DNA of 64,000 bases from Halorientalis pallida (GCF_004118325.1 NZ_RDFA01000003.1:124001-188000); one strand, 5' to 3'; positions 32,906-42,474 are shown, counted from the stretch's first letter. The notes: generated from the sequence alone by a model not told the origin. Translations and numbers: made by a program.

Positions 32906-33481
32906 ATGGGAGACGAGACGGAAGCGATGACGCGGTTCGAAGTGCCGGATACCGAGGACCTGCCCGAGGACATGCAGGAACGCATCGAGGCGGAGACGGA
33001 GCGGGCTGGGTTCACGCCCAACGTGTTCCTCGCCATGGCCTATCGCCCACAGCAGGCACAGGCGTTCTTCGACTACCACGACGCCTTACTGGAGGAGACG
33101 GCGCTGGAACGCGAGGAGATCGAGATGCTGATCGTCACGGTCTCGGGCGTCAACGACTGTCTGTACTGCATCGTCGCCCACGGCGCGCTCTGTCGGATCT
33201 ACGCCGACGCGCCCATGCTGGCCGAACAACTGACCGCGAACCACCGCACCGCGGATATCAGCGAGACCCACCGCGCGATGCTGGATTTCGCCGTCAAACT
33301 CACGGAAGAGCCCGCGCGGGTCGAAGACGAGGACCTCCAGCGACTCCGGGATCACGGGTTCAGTCAGGAGGCGATCTGGGACATCGGCAACGTCGTGTCC
33401 TTCTACAACCTCTCGAACCGCATGGCTCACCTGGTCGACATGCGGCCCAACGCGGAGTTCTACACGCTCGGGCGGGAGTAG
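32906..33481 (+). CDS. AhpD/carboxymuconolactone decarboxylase-like peroxidase-related protein
   Basis: A 191-residue all-helical protein with the redox motif CLYCIVAHG (C85, C88, H92) of the AhpD-like/CMD family. The fold and the long N-terminal part (FTPNVFLAMAYRPQQAQAFF) fit the peroxidase-related subgroup. It probably reduces peroxides or acts as a disulfide reductase; the electron donor is unknown. It stands alone, downstream of a small membrane protein gene. Confidence 0.82.
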   Translation: MGDETEAMTRFEVPDTEDLPEDMQERIEAETERAGFTPNVFLAMAYRPQQAQAFFDYHDALLEETALEREEIEMLIVTVSGVNDCLYCIVAHGALCRIYADAPMLAEQLTANHRTADISETHRAMLDFAVKLTEEPARVEDEDLQRLRDHGFSQEAIWDIGNVVSFYNLSNRMAHLVDMRPNAEFYTLGRE

Positions 33482-33499
33482 CGGGGCGGCCGGCCGCGG

Positions 33500-33895
33500 T
33501 CACAGCCGCGGTTCGATCTCGCTGTCGAGATACTGGACGCAGTACTCCACGTCCGCCATCGTGGCGACCTCGCCGTCGCGCTGAATCGAGATCAGGAATC
33601 CTGCTTTCACGTTCGACGGTTCGCGCCACGTGAGGACCCAGGCCTCGTCGAACACGCGGACGAACGATCGCAGTTCCCCGGTCTTGAACACGGATCCCTG
33701 ATCGGAGAAGCTCAGTTGCTGGACGATGGCGTCGTCGAGGATCTGCTGTCGTTCGGTCATCTCGTACTGTTCTTCCACGTCTGGCCGGAACTGCACCACC
33801 GAGGACCCCGCGTCGTACTGGACGACAGTGCGGAGGTCCTCGCCGACCCGCTCGTGTAAGTCGTCCCACACCACGTCGACGAGATCACGTTCCAT
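33500..33895 (-). CDS. conserved haloarchaeal hypothetical protein
   Basis: A 131-residue acidic soluble protein starting at the ATG at 33895 (MERDLVDVVWDDLHERVG). The longer upstream frame to 34558 runs antisense to the Lrp regulator and is not coding. It has mixed alpha/beta character with motifs AGSSVVQFRPDVEEQYEM and VKAGFLISIQRDGEVATM, and may be a small ligand-binding or roadblock-like fold, but I recognise no family. Confidence 0.65.
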   Translation of the reverse strand: MERDLVDVVWDDLHERVGEDLRTVVQYDAGSSVVQFRPDVEEQYEMTERQQILDDAIVQQLSFSDQGSVFKTGELRSFVRVFDEAWVLTWREPSNVKAGFLISIQRDGEVATMADVEYCVQYLDSEIEPRL

Positions 33896-34033
33896 ATTCC
33901 GGGATTGTTCGGTTTCTCGCGTTTCAGTCCTTCGTTTGGTTCTGTTCTGGTGCTGGTACGAATCGATCTCGGCACGCGGTGAGTGGGGCCGGGGCGGCGA
34001 AACTGACTTGCCGGGGCCGGTCGCAGTGCCCCT

Positions 34034-34630
34034 ATGCGCGGACTCGACGAGACCGACAGGGAGATCCTCGACATCCTCCTCTCGGACGGTCGCCGTCCGT
34101 ACAGCGACATCGCCGAGGCCGTCGGTCTCTCGCCGCCCGCGGTGTCCGACCGGATCGACCGGCTCCAGGACCGTGGTATCGTGCGCCGGTTCACCGTCGA
34201 CCTCGACCGGTCGGTGCTCCAGGAGGGTGTCCCGGTGCTGCTCGACCTGCAGGTCCGGCCGGGCCGTGGGGGGGTAGTCGCCGACGCGCTGTCGGCCGCC
34301 GATCCCGTCGAACACGTCTTCACCACCGTGGACGAGCGCGTCGTGGCCACGGCGACGGTCGAGGACGGCGACGTGAGCGGCATGCTCGCCGACGCGGTCG
34401 AGATGGAGGACCTCGACGGGTACGACGTACGCTTGCTCGACGACACCGCCTGGTCGCCCTCGATGGACGGCGCGAAGTTCGCCCCCGAGTGTGCCGAGTG
34501 TGGCAACACCGTCGGCAGCGGTGGCGAAACGACGGAACTCGACGGGAGTCGCTACCACTTCTGTTGTTCGTCCTGTCGCTCCCAGTTCGTCGACCGGTAC
34601 GAGGAGCTTCGAGAGGGCGCCACCTCGTGA
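34034..34630 (+). CDS. Lrp/AsnC-type regulator with C-terminal TRASH metal-sensing domain
   Basis: A 198-residue regulator. Residues 1-55 form an AsnC-type winged helix (DETDREILDILLSDGRR, LSPPAVSDRIDRLQ), then an RAM-like domain, and from about 150 a TRASH domain with C153, C156, C177, C178 and C181 (CAECG...HFCCSSC) suited to bind copper. This is the architecture of Halobacterium VNG1179C, which is needed for copper-induced expression of the copper ATPase yvgX. The copper ATPase gene follows 120 bp downstream, so it is the likely target. Confidence 0.9.
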   Translation: MRGLDETDREILDILLSDGRRPYSDIAEAVGLSPPAVSDRIDRLQDRGIVRRFTVDLDRSVLQEGVPVLLDLQVRPGRGGVVADALSAADPVEHVFTTVDERVVATATVEDGDVSGMLADAVEMEDLDGYDVRLLDDTAWSPSMDGAKFAPECAECGNTVGSGGETTELDGSRYHFCCSSCRSQFVDRYEELREGATS

Positions 34631-34750
34631 CCGCGTGCGTTTCCTGAACTCGATCGGATCTTCACCTTCGAAAGCAAAGTCTCGTCCGGATTCTGCGACG
34701 GGAAAACAAGGACAAACCGCTTGAACGTGGGTAGCCTACGTACAGACGAG

Positions 34751-37354
34751 ATGACCGAACGGCGCACGCGGTTGGAGTTGACGGGGATGAGCTGTGCCAA
34801 CTGCGCGGGCACCATCGACGAGGCCCTCGCGGGGCTGGACGGCGTCGCCGAGTCGGACGTAAACTTCGCCACCGACGAAGGGACCGTGACCTACGACCCC
34901 GAGGCGACCTCGCTGGCCGAGATCTACGCGGCCGTCGAGGACGCGGGCTACGGCGTGGTCCGGGAGTCGCTCACCATCCCGATCACCGACATGTCCTGTG
35001 CGAACTGCGCAGAGACCAACGAGACCGCGCTGGAACGCCAGCCCGGGGTGATCGAGGCCGAAGTCAACTTCGCCACCGACGAGGCCAGTGTGACGTACAA
35101 CCCCGCCGCAACCGGCCGATCGGCGCTGTACGACGCCATCGAGGACGCGGGGTACACCCCGGTCCGGGACGACGAAGAGGGGGGCGACGGGGACGGCGAC
35201 AGTTCCCAGGCACGTCAGGACGCCGCTCGCCAGGCCGAGATCGACCGGCAGAAGCGACTGGTCCTGTTCGGCGGGGCGCTGTCGCTCCCGCTGGTGGCGA
35301 TGATGGCCGTCGAGTTGCTGTCCCCTGGCGCGTTACCCGACACGGTCTTCGGGATCGAGATGGGCTGGCTCGCCTTCCTGCTCGCGACGCCCGTCCAGAT
35401 CGTGCTGGGCCGGGAGTTCTACGAGAACAGCTACACGGCGCTGGTCAGGAACCGCACGGCCAACATGGACGTGCTGATCGCGCTGGGCTCGTCGACGGCT
35501 TACGTCTACTCCGTGGCCGTCCTCCTGGGGCTGATCGCCTCCGAGGGGCTGTACTTCGACTCGGCGGCGTTGATCCTGACGTTCATCACGCTCGGGAACT
35601 ATCTGGAAGCCCGCTCGAAGGGGCAGGCCGGCGAGGCGATCCGACAGTTGCTGGAGATGCAGGCCGACACGGCCACGCTCGTCGACGCGGACGGAAACGA
35701 GCGCGAGGTCCCCGTCGAGGAGATTGACGTCGGCGACCGGATGAAGGTGCGGCCGGGCGAGAAGATTCCGACCGACGGGACGGTCGTCGACGGGTCCAGC
35801 GCGGTCGACGAGTCGATGGTGACCGGTGAGTCCGTCCCGGTCGAGAAGAGCGAGGGCGAAGAGGTGGTCGGCTCGACGGTCAACCAGAACGGCGTCCTCG
35901 TGGTCGAAGCCACGAAGGTGGGCTCGGAGACGGCGATCCAGCAGATCGTCTCGATGGTCAAGGACGCTCAGAGCCGCCAGCCCGAGATCCAGAACGTCGC
36001 GGACCGCATCAGCGCGTACTTCGTGCCCGCGGTCATCGTGAACGCGCTGTTCTGGGCGGGCGTCTGGTACACCGCTCCCGACGTGCTGGCGAGCATCGTC
36101 GGCGCGATCCCGCTCCTGGGACTCGTGGCTGGCGGCCCGATGGTGGCCGGGGGCACGGTGTCGGTCTTCGAGTTCTCGGTGGTCGTCTTCGCCAGCGCCG
36201 TCTTGATCGCCTGTCCCTGCGCGCTGGGATTGGCGACGCCGGCAGCGACGATGGTCGGGACCTCCATCGGCGCGCAAAACGGCGTCCTGTTCAAGGGGGG
36301 TGACGTCCTGGAGCGGGTCCGGGACGTGGATACGGTCGTCTTCGACAAGACGGGGACGCTGACCACCGGCGAGATGCAGTTGACCGACGTGGCAGTCGTG
36401 GGTGGCGGCGCTGTCGCCGATGGGGGCACTGCGCCCGAGGGTGGCCGGCTGGAGCCGGAGGTCGACGAGTCGGTCGTCCTCGCCGCCGCCGCCAGCGCCG
36501 AGCGGGGGAGCGAACACCCGCTGGCCGAGGCCATCGTCGCGGGGGCCCGGGAGCGCGACCTCGAGCCCGCCGAACCGGAGGCGTTCGAGAACGTCCCCGG
36601 GCAGGGCGTGCGGGCGACGACGGACCGCGGCGAGGTCCTCGTCGGGAACCGCCGCCTGCTGGAGTCGAACGACGTCGATCCGGCACCTGCGACGGAGACG
36701 ATGGAGCGCCTGGAGAGCGAGGGCAAGACGGCGATGCTGGTCGCGGTCGACGGCGACCTCGTCGGCGTGGTCGCCACGGCCGATACGGTCAAGGAGTCGG
36801 CGAAGGCGGCCGTGAGCGCGCTCCACGAGCGGGACCTGCGCGTCCACATGATCACCGGCGACAACGAGCGGACGGCCGAGGCCGTGGCCGAGCAGGTCGG
36901 GATCCGTCCGGAGAACGTCCGGGCCGAGGTCCTGCCCGAGGACAAGGCCGACGCCATCGAGGCGATTCAGGCAGACGGCGAGCGGGCGATGATGGTCGGC
37001 GACGGGGTCAACGACGCGCCCGCGCTGGCGGCGGCGTTCGTGGGCTGTGCCATCGGGAGCGGGACGGACGTGGCCATCGAGGCCGCGGACGTGACGCTGA
37101 TGCGATCCGATCCGCAGGACGTGCTGAAGGCAATCCGCGTCTCCGAAGGGACCCTCGCCAAGATCAAGCAGAACCTGTTCTGGGCGCTGGGGTACAACAC
37201 CGCGATGATCCCGCTGGCTTCGCTGGGCCTGTTGCAACCCGTGCTCGCGGCGGGCGCGATGGCGCTGTCCAGCGTCTCCGTGTTGGCCAATAGCCTCGCG
37301 TTCCGGTCGTACACGCCCAGCGAGGACTACCGACTGTTCGGCCGGTTCCGCTGA
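34751..37354 (+). CDS. copA: copper-translocating P-type ATPase
   Basis: An 867-residue P1B-1 ATPase exporting Cu(I). Two N-terminal HMA domains, [10 protein letters not shown] (C15, C18) and [10 protein letters not shown] (C83, C86), are followed by eight membrane helices with CPC (C488-C490), the phosphorylated D532 in [26 protein letters not shown] and [11 protein letters not shown] chose the ATG at 34751 over 34721 because it begins the HMA domain directly. Unlike the other P-type ATPase in this window, it has two CxxC HMA domains and a copper regulator beside it, so detoxification is the likely role. Confidence 0.95.
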   Translation: MTERRTRLELTGMSCANCAGTIDEALAGLDGVAESDVNFATDEGTVTYDPEATSLAEIYAAVEDAGYGVVRESLTIPITDMSCANCAETNETALERQPGVIEAEVNFATDEASVTYNPAATGRSALYDAIEDAGYTPVRDDEEGGDGDGDSSQARQDAARQAEIDRQKRLVLFGGALSLPLVAMMAVELLSPGALPDTVFGIEMGWLAFLLATPVQIVLGREFYENSYTALVRNRTANMDVLIALGSSTAYVYSVAVLLGLIASEGLYFDSAALILTFITLGNYLEARSKGQAGEAIRQLLEMQADTATLVDADGNEREVPVEEIDVGDRMKVRPGEKIPTDGTVVDGSSAVDESMVTGESVPVEKSEGEEVVGSTVNQNGVLVVEATKVGSETAIQQIVSMVKDAQSRQPEIQNVADRISAYFVPAVIVNALFWAGVWYTAPDVLASIVGAIPLLGLVAGGPMVAGGTVSVFEFSVVVFASAVLIACPCALGLATPAATMVGTSIGAQNGVLFKGGDVLERVRDVDTVVFDKTGTLTTGEMQLTDVAVVGGGAVADGGTAPEGGRLEPEVDESVVLAAAASAERGSEHPLAEAIVAGARERDLEPAEPEAFENVPGQGVRATTDRGEVLVGNRRLLESNDVDPAPATETMERLESEGKTAMLVAVDGDLVGVVATADTVKESAKAAVSALHERDLRVHMITGDNERTAEAVAEQVGIRPENVRAEVLPEDKADAIEAIQADGERAMMVGDGVNDAPALAAAFVGCAIGSGTDVAIEAADVTLMRSDPQDVLKAIRVSEGTLAKIKQNLFWALGYNTAMIPLASLGLLQPVLAAGAMALSSVSVLANSLAFRSYTPSEDYRLFGRFR

Positions 37355-38881
37355 TCAGAGGTCATCGTTTTCCGCTCGTTCACGCAGCTCGGTCGCGCGG
37401 TCGCGGATCGCCTCGATCTCTTCGTCGTCCTTGTTGTCGAGGTGACTGTACACCAGTCCCATCCGGTGATTCGACCGTAATTCGTCCTCGTTACGGTCCA
37501 GGAAGTCCCAGTAGAAGGTGTTGAACGGGCAGGCCCCCTCGCCCGTCGTCTTGGTCTTGTAGTAGGAGCAATCCGAACAGTAGTCGCTCATCTTGTCGAC
37601 GTAGTTGGCCGAGGACGCGTAGGGTTTCGTGGCGAACACGCCCGCGCCGAACGACCCCATCTCGATCACGTTGGGTGTCGTGACCCAGTGGAACGCGTCG
37701 ACGTAGCCGGCGTGGAACCAGCGGTTCAGCGCGGCCGGTTCGACGCCGTAGATCAGCGCGAAGTTCGAGAGGAGCATCAGCCGCTCGATGTGGTGGGAGT
37801 ACCCCCGGCGGCGCACGCCGTCGATCACGTCCGAGAGACAGGCCATGTCGGTCTCGCCGGTCCAGTAGAACCCCGGCAGACCCTCGGTCTGCCCGAGCTG
37901 GTTCGCGGTCGCCAGTTCGGGCATCTCCCGGCGGTAGACGTGCCTGAGGAACTCCCGCCAGCCGATCACCTGTCGAACGAACCCCTCGACGCTGTTGAGC
38001 GGCACGTCCCGCGACTCGTACGCGTCGAGGACGCGCTCGACCACCTCGTCGGGGGTCAACAGTCCGAGGTTGAGGGGGGCCGACAGCAGGCTGTGGTTCA
38101 TTGCCCACTCGTCTTCGCGCATGGCGTCCTGGTAGGGGCCGAACTCGGGGAGTCGGCTCTCCGCGAAGTGGTCCAGTGTGCGGAGAGCCTGTTCGCGGGT
38201 CACGGGCCAGCGGAACGGCTCGGGGTCGGCCCAGTCGCCACCGTAAGGGGGCTCGTCGTAGCCGCCCGAGAACTCCGACTCGACCCACTCGATCACCTCG
38301 TGGGTCTCGTCGTCGTACTCGAAGGTCGGCGCCTCGGGCGGTTCGTAGCCCTCCGGCGGCGTCTCACGGTTCTGGTCGTCGTAGTTCCACTCGCCGCCGA
38401 CCGGGTCGTCGCCGTCCATCAGGTAGCCCGTCTCACGCCGCATGTGGCGGTAGAACGTCTCGTGCGTGAGAGTGTCGCGGTCACCGGCCCACTCGTCGAA
38501 CGCCGCAGGCGAGCAGAGGAACCGCTCGTCCTCGACGACCGTGAGCGAGCCGCCAGCGTCGGAGACCAGTCGTCGCATCCGGTCGGCCCCGCCGTGGCTC
38601 GCCGGGCGGACGACAGTGAGGTCGTCGTCGGGATGGGCCTCGAAGTGTGCCTCGAGCGCGTCGGCGAACGTCTCGGTTCGCCGATAGTCGACGGGGTGAC
38701 CGGCCGCCTGTAGCCTGTCGCGGAACCGACGCATCGCGGCGAACACCAGTGCGAGTTTGTGCGGGTGGTACGGGTGGCGGTGGGCGAAGTCGCGAGCCTC
38801 GATCATGAGCACGCGACCGTCGTGATCCGCGAGTGGGCCGACGGTCCGCGTCAACTGATCGCCCAGTGCCAGTATCGTCAT
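37355..38881 (-). CDS. iron-sulfur bacterial cryptochrome/(6-4)-type photolyase
   Basis: A 508-residue photolyase of the FeS-BCP/CryB/PhrB group, starting at ATG 38881 (MTILALGDQLTRTVGPL). The four cluster ligands are present at C348, C435, C438 and C451, matching the spacing C-x2-C-x12-C seen in PhrB of Agrobacterium. It binds FAD and a lumazine-type antenna and is expected to repair (6-4) photoproducts in DNA under light, useful in a sun-exposed brine. It starts right after the copA stop on the opposite strand. Confidence 0.92.
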   Translation of the reverse strand: MTILALGDQLTRTVGPLADHDGRVLMIEARDFAHRHPYHPHKLALVFAAMRRFRDRLQAAGHPVDYRRTETFADALEAHFEAHPDDDLTVVRPASHGGADRMRRLVSDAGGSLTVVEDERFLCSPAAFDEWAGDRDTLTHETFYRHMRRETGYLMDGDDPVGGEWNYDDQNRETPPEGYEPPEAPTFEYDDETHEVIEWVESEFSGGYDEPPYGGDWADPEPFRWPVTREQALRTLDHFAESRLPEFGPYQDAMREDEWAMNHSLLSAPLNLGLLTPDEVVERVLDAYESRDVPLNSVEGFVRQVIGWREFLRHVYRREMPELATANQLGQTEGLPGFYWTGETDMACLSDVIDGVRRRGYSHHIERLMLLSNFALIYGVEPAALNRWFHAGYVDAFHWVTTPNVIEMGSFGAGVFATKPYASSANYVDKMSDYCSDCSYYKTKTTGEGACPFNTFYWDFLDRNEDELRSNHRMGLVYSHLDNKDDEEIEAIRDRATELRERAENDDL

Positions 38882-39006
38882 GGGCGGTCCTCCACCCAGC
38901 GGTGGGACGTCATGTACACCGCCTAGGGCGATAGACACAAAAACTGCGTGTCGGGCCCCGAAGGAAGGTCAAGTGATTTATCTTTGTGGCCACAGAGGTT
39001 TCCCGC

Positions 39007-39987
39007 ATGACCTGGCAATCGAAGCGTCGAGCGTTTCTCCGGACCGCAGTGGTGGCGACAGCGGCGGGTGTCGCCGGTTGTTCCGACAGCGGTTCGGGCG
39101 AGAACCCTGACGATGACGACGACGAGGAGACCGAAGCGGGGACGCCGACGCCCACGCCCGAGGAGACCGAGGCTGACGTGGAGACACCCGAGGAACCCGA
39201 CGAACCGGAGGGACCGACCGAACCCGACGAACCAGCCGACGTGCAGAACCCGAAAGCGGCCGTCGACAACTGGCTCGCGAACACGAAAAACTACAACGGG
39301 AAGGTCAACCCGATGATCGGGCGGACCGACGTGAAGATCGGCGTCGGCGTCGACGACGGTTCGGGCAGTACCTTCGCGTTCGGCAGACCCGCGATCAGGG
39401 TCACGACGGGGACGAAGATCCAGTGGCTCTGGGAGGATCCGGCGAACCAGCACAACGTCCGGGAACGCAACGGCCTGTTCGACAGCGGGCGCCCCGTCGC
39501 GTCGTCCGGGAAGACCTACACCGTGACCCTGACCGAGCCCGGCGTCTACCTCTACAAGTGTTCGAATCACGGCGGCGCGCTCGGGATGCGCGGCGCGATC
39601 ATCGTCGAGGAACAGCAGACGCTCAGCGGCTACCCGACGGTCGACGAGTGGCTCAGCGAGTACGAGGAGTACAGCGGCCGGCTGACCGACCGGCGGGGCG
39701 AGGGGTCGGTCGAAGTGTCGGTCGGCGCACGGAGCCCGAACGGGCAGAACCGCTCGTTCGATCCGATCGCGATCCTGGTCGACAGAGGCACCCGGATCGC
39801 CTTCGACTGGACCGGCCGCGGTGGCACACACGACGTGACCTGGGAAGACGGCGACTTCGAGCCCAGTGACAACGTGCGGGACGCAAGCTACACGTACAGC
39901 GTGACACTGGACGAACCCGGCGTCTATCGCTACTACTGTCGGGGCGACCGCCCCTACAACGGGCGCGGTGCGGTCGTCGTCCGCTAG
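39007..39987 (+). CDS. double-domain halocyanin-like blue copper protein
   Basis: A 326-residue secreted protein with a Tat signal (SKRRAFLRTAVVATAAG) and lipobox Cys25, then a Pro/Glu/Thr linker and two plastocyanin-like domains. Domain 1 has a complete type-1 copper set: His in NQHNV and Cys, His and Met in KCSNHGGALGM. Domain 2 has HDV and YYCRGD but lacks the second His and Met (YNGRG). It probably carries electrons at the outer membrane face, for example to the ba3 oxidase, through domain 1. Confidence 0.88.
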   Translation: MTWQSKRRAFLRTAVVATAAGVAGCSDSGSGENPDDDDDEETEAGTPTPTPEETEADVETPEEPDEPEGPTEPDEPADVQNPKAAVDNWLANTKNYNGKVNPMIGRTDVKIGVGVDDGSGSTFAFGRPAIRVTTGTKIQWLWEDPANQHNVRERNGLFDSGRPVASSGKTYTVTLTEPGVYLYKCSNHGGALGMRGAIIVEEQQTLSGYPTVDEWLSEYEEYSGRLTDRRGEGSVEVSVGARSPNGQNRSFDPIAILVDRGTRIAFDWTGRGGTHDVTWEDGDFEPSDNVRDASYTYSVTLDEPGVYRYYCRGDRPYNGRGAVVVR

Positions 39988-40871
39988 GTCCGCTCGACGA
40001 AGTCGACGATCTCTTCGGCGATTTCCTCCCCGCGATCTTCCTGCAGGAAGTGCGCGCCACCCTCGATCCAGACGTCGGGCTGTTCGCTCGCGGTCGGGAA
40101 CAGGTCACGCAGGTAGTCACGCGACCCGTGCGTGATCGGGTCCGAGTCCGAGAAGAGGACGAACACCGGTTTCTCCCACTCCTCGAAGGTCGCCTTTGCC
40201 TCCCTGGTGAGTTCGGCCCCGTCCATGTCCGGGTCGATAGGGACCCGACTCGGCAGGATGCGCGCACCCGCCATGTGATCCTCGTCCGGGAAGGGCGCGC
40301 GATAGGCTTCGACCACGTCTTCGGAGAGGGCCGAGAGACAGCCCCCTTCGACCAGCTGGCCCACGTCGAAGTCGGGATCTTCGGCCGCCATGTCTTTGAA
40401 ATCGTGCCAGATGTCCGGCATCGACTGGCTGCCGTCCATGAGGCCGGTGTTCATCGGGACGAGTCGCGCGAACCGGTCGGGGGTGTTCGCCGCCAGGGGC
40501 AACCCGAGCAGGCCACCCCAGTCCTGGCAGATCAGCGTGACGTTCCGGAGGTCGAGTTCTTCGACGAACCGCTCGACCGTGTCGTACATCGCACTGTAGG
40601 TGTAGTCGTCCTGATCGGGCCACTTGTCCGAACGACCGAACCCGATCAGGTCCGGCGCGACGACGCGGCCGGCCTCCGAGAGCGTGGGGATCATCTTCCG
40701 GTAGAGGTACGACCACGTCGGTTCCCCGTGGAGACAGAGGAACGTCTCGTCGCCCTCGCCCTCCACGTCGACGTAGGCCATCTCGGGGCCGCCCACGTCG
40801 ACGTAATTGGCCTCGTAGTCGTAGTCCGGTAGATCCTCGAACCGCTCGGCTGGTGCGCGTTCCAGTGACAT
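39984..40871 (-). CDS. haloalkane dehalogenase-like alpha/beta hydrolase
   Basis: A 295-residue alpha/beta hydrolase. The HGEPTW motif (48-53) and CQDWGGLLG with nucleophile Asp117 followed by Trp118, plus the catalytic His in GAHFLQED, are the haloalkane dehalogenase I (DhlA-like) pattern, as opposed to Ser-nucleophile esterases. The acid is likely an Asp in LFSDSDPIT. The natural substrate in a brine organism is unknown; chlorinated or brominated compounds are plausible. Shares a 4-nt stop overlap with the halocyanin gene. Confidence 0.85.
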   Translation of the reverse strand: MSLERAPAERFEDLPDYDYEANYVDVGGPEMAYVDVEGEGDETFLCLHGEPTWSYLYRKMIPTLSEAGRVVAPDLIGFGRSDKWPDQDDYTYSAMYDTVERFVEELDLRNVTLICQDWGGLLGLPLAANTPDRFARLVPMNTGLMDGSQSMPDIWHDFKDMAAEDPDFDVGQLVEGGCLSALSEDVVEAYRAPFPDEDHMAGARILPSRVPIDPDMDGAELTREAKATFEEWEKPVFVLFSDSDPITHGSRDYLRDLFPTASEQPDVWIEGGAHFLQEDRGEEIAEEIVDFVERT

Positions 40872-40992
40872 GTGGGTTCCACTCGACCGCCGTTCATAGT
40901 TATTTTCCTTCCAACAGTTAACGTCACGCGCACGAGAGCTAACAGCGTTGGCACGTCGCCGGGCTTAACCGGGTGCCGGGCGGAGGAGGGCC

Positions 40993-41280
40993 ATGCACGT
41001 CGAGTTCGTCACGTACGCGACGATCCGTGACAGTATCGGCGAGAAACACCTCGAGCGCGAGTTCGAGGCAGGAACGACGGTCGGCGAGGCGATCTCGTCG
41101 CTCGCCGACGAGTACGAGAGTCTTGGGCCGCTCCTCTTCGACGGGGACGGCGACCTCAGACCGCACGTCAACGTCCTGGTCGACGAGGCGAACGTCCGGA
41201 ACGCGGACGGAGCGGCGACGACGCTGACCGACGGGACGACGGTGAGTCTCGCGCCGGGCGTCGCTGGCGGGCAGGAGTGA
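40993..41280 (+). CDS. MoaD/SAMP-like ubiquitin-fold protein with C-terminal extension
   Basis: A 95-residue beta-grasp protein (MHVEFVTYATIRDSIGEKHL...VNVLVDEANVRNADG) resembling MoaD and small archaeal modifier proteins (SAMP). Such proteins are adenylated and thiocarboxylated at a terminal Gly-Gly. Here the chain ends VAGGQE, with two residues after the diglycine, so it would need trimming before activation. A TTAA promoter element lies 31 nt upstream (near 40962). It stands alone. Confidence 0.85.
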   Translation: MHVEFVTYATIRDSIGEKHLEREFEAGTTVGEAISSLADEYESLGPLLFDGDGDLRPHVNVLVDEANVRNADGAATTLTDGTTVSLAPGVAGGQE

Positions 41281-41349
41281 TCGACGACGAGACCGAAAAA
41301 ATGGTTCGCTCCACGTGGTTCGTCCCGTCGTAGGACGGTCTGTACCCGG

Positions 41350-41457
41350 TTAGACGAGACCGCGGAGTCCACCCGGTGTCGGCATCTCGGACTCGCGGTC
41401 CCGTTCCTCTCCGTCCCGGTCTTCCTCCCTGGGACCGGACCGTTCCGCTTGTGCCAT
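41350..41457 (-). CDS. 35-residue acidic small protein
   Basis: A short frame from ATG 41457 to TAA 41350-41352, reading MAQAERSGPREEDRDGEERD followed by a tail PTPGGLRGLV. A TATA-like AAACTTTTTG (41486-41495) lies 31 nt upstream of the ATG, exactly the window-wide spacing, which supports it over the longer overlapping frames. It has no membrane segment and I recognise no family. The rest of the 41281-41592 gap holds only short A-rich sequence. Confidence 0.45.
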   Translation of the reverse strand: MAQAERSGPREEDRDGEERDRESEMPTPGGLRGLV

Positions 41458-41592
41458 ACTGCACTTCCATGTCGCGTGTAATCCGACAAAAAGTTTGTTC
41501 CTGTCCCCGTCGTTCTGGAAGATACTCCTCGATCTATTTCCTTCGTGTATATTACTCGGCCTCGAGCCGGGCCGGGTAGTTCGAGAGCGGCG

Positions 41593-42447
41593 TCACTCGG
41601 TCGTGACGGTCGTGTGGGCGTGGACCATCGTCGCGCGGTGAGTGCCGGTTCCGACCTGGAAGTGGATCGTGTGGTCACCGGGTTCGTAGGCGTCACCCGG
41701 TTGCTCGGCCAGGTCGATGGACCCGCTGGTCGAGCCGTCGCCGTAGTGGATGTGGTTGGCATCGCTCGGAATCACGTCACCGACCGGGACGTGGTCGGCG
41801 TCGATGACGGCGTGGAGGTGCCCGGAGTTGGCGTCGATGCCCGCACTCGACGGTTCGATGGTGTAGTTCTCGGCGGTCACGTCCCACTCCACGACGCTCC
41901 CGTCGACGCTGGTCGAGAGGTCGAGACTGGCAGTGTCCTCGACAGTTACCTCGACGGTGTCGGTCAGGGCCATCGCAGTGTGTTCGCCGTCCGCCACCTG
42001 TAGGTGGAGCGTGTGGTCGCCCGGTTCGAGTTCGAGGACCCCGTTGTCCTGTCCAGTCCCGTAGTGGATGTGCTGGTCGTCGCCAGGAATCGTCTCGCCG
42101 GACTCGACAGGTTCGGTGTCCACCATGACGTGGTAGTGCCCGGCCCCCTCGTTGACGGCCCCCGACTCTTCGATAGTGACGCCGCTGGCCGAGCCCTGCC
42201 ACTGGACGTACGGACTACTGAGTGTCGCGCCGTCCGAGGGGACGGCGAAGGAAACAGACGCGTCACTCCCGACGCCGTTCGTGTAGTCGTCGTCGCCGGA
42301 CGACGTGGTCGACTCGGGAGAGCCATCGGAATCGTCCGTCCCGGTGTCCGTTCCGGCTCCATCGTTCGAGGTACACCCTGCGATCCCCGCCGCAGCAGCC
42401 CCAGCCGTCAAACCGAGAAACTGCCGTCTGTCAAATTTACCGAACAT
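41593..42447 (-). CDS. lipoprotein with two DUF4399-like domains
   Basis: A 284-residue secreted protein. I chose ATG 42447 (MFGKFDRRQFLGL) because a TATA-like ATTTAAT (42475-42481) lies 31 nt upstream; the ATG at 42462 is too close to it. Tat signal with DRRQFLG, lipobox AGC, Asp/Ser/Thr linker, then two tandem repeats each with VEWDVTAENYTIEPSSAG-like or matching beta strands and the conserved GHLHAVIDAD / GHYHVMVDTE and IHYG-DG motifs plus GDHTIHFQV / GDHTLHLQV. DUF4399 is a small extracellular domain of unknown function. Confidence 0.8.
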   Translation of the reverse strand: MFGKFDRRQFLGLTAGAAAAGIAGCTSNDGAGTDTGTDDSDGSPESTTSSGDDDYTNGVGSDASVSFAVPSDGATLSSPYVQWQGSASGVTIEESGAVNEGAGHYHVMVDTEPVESGETIPGDDQHIHYGTGQDNGVLELEPGDHTLHLQVADGEHTAMALTDTVEVTVEDTASLDLSTSVDGSVVEWDVTAENYTIEPSSAGIDANSGHLHAVIDADHVPVGDVIPSDANHIHYGDGSTSGSIDLAEQPGDAYEPGDHTIHFQVGTGTHRATMVHAHTTVTTE

Positions 42448-42474
42448 ATTGCAGTCGGACATTTTCTACAGGGG

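Noticed and set aside
39068-39316. Thr/Pro/Glu repeat in the halocyanin gene as a DNA repeat element
   Set aside because: It is the usual low-complexity linker between signal and domain of a haloarchaeal lipoprotein.
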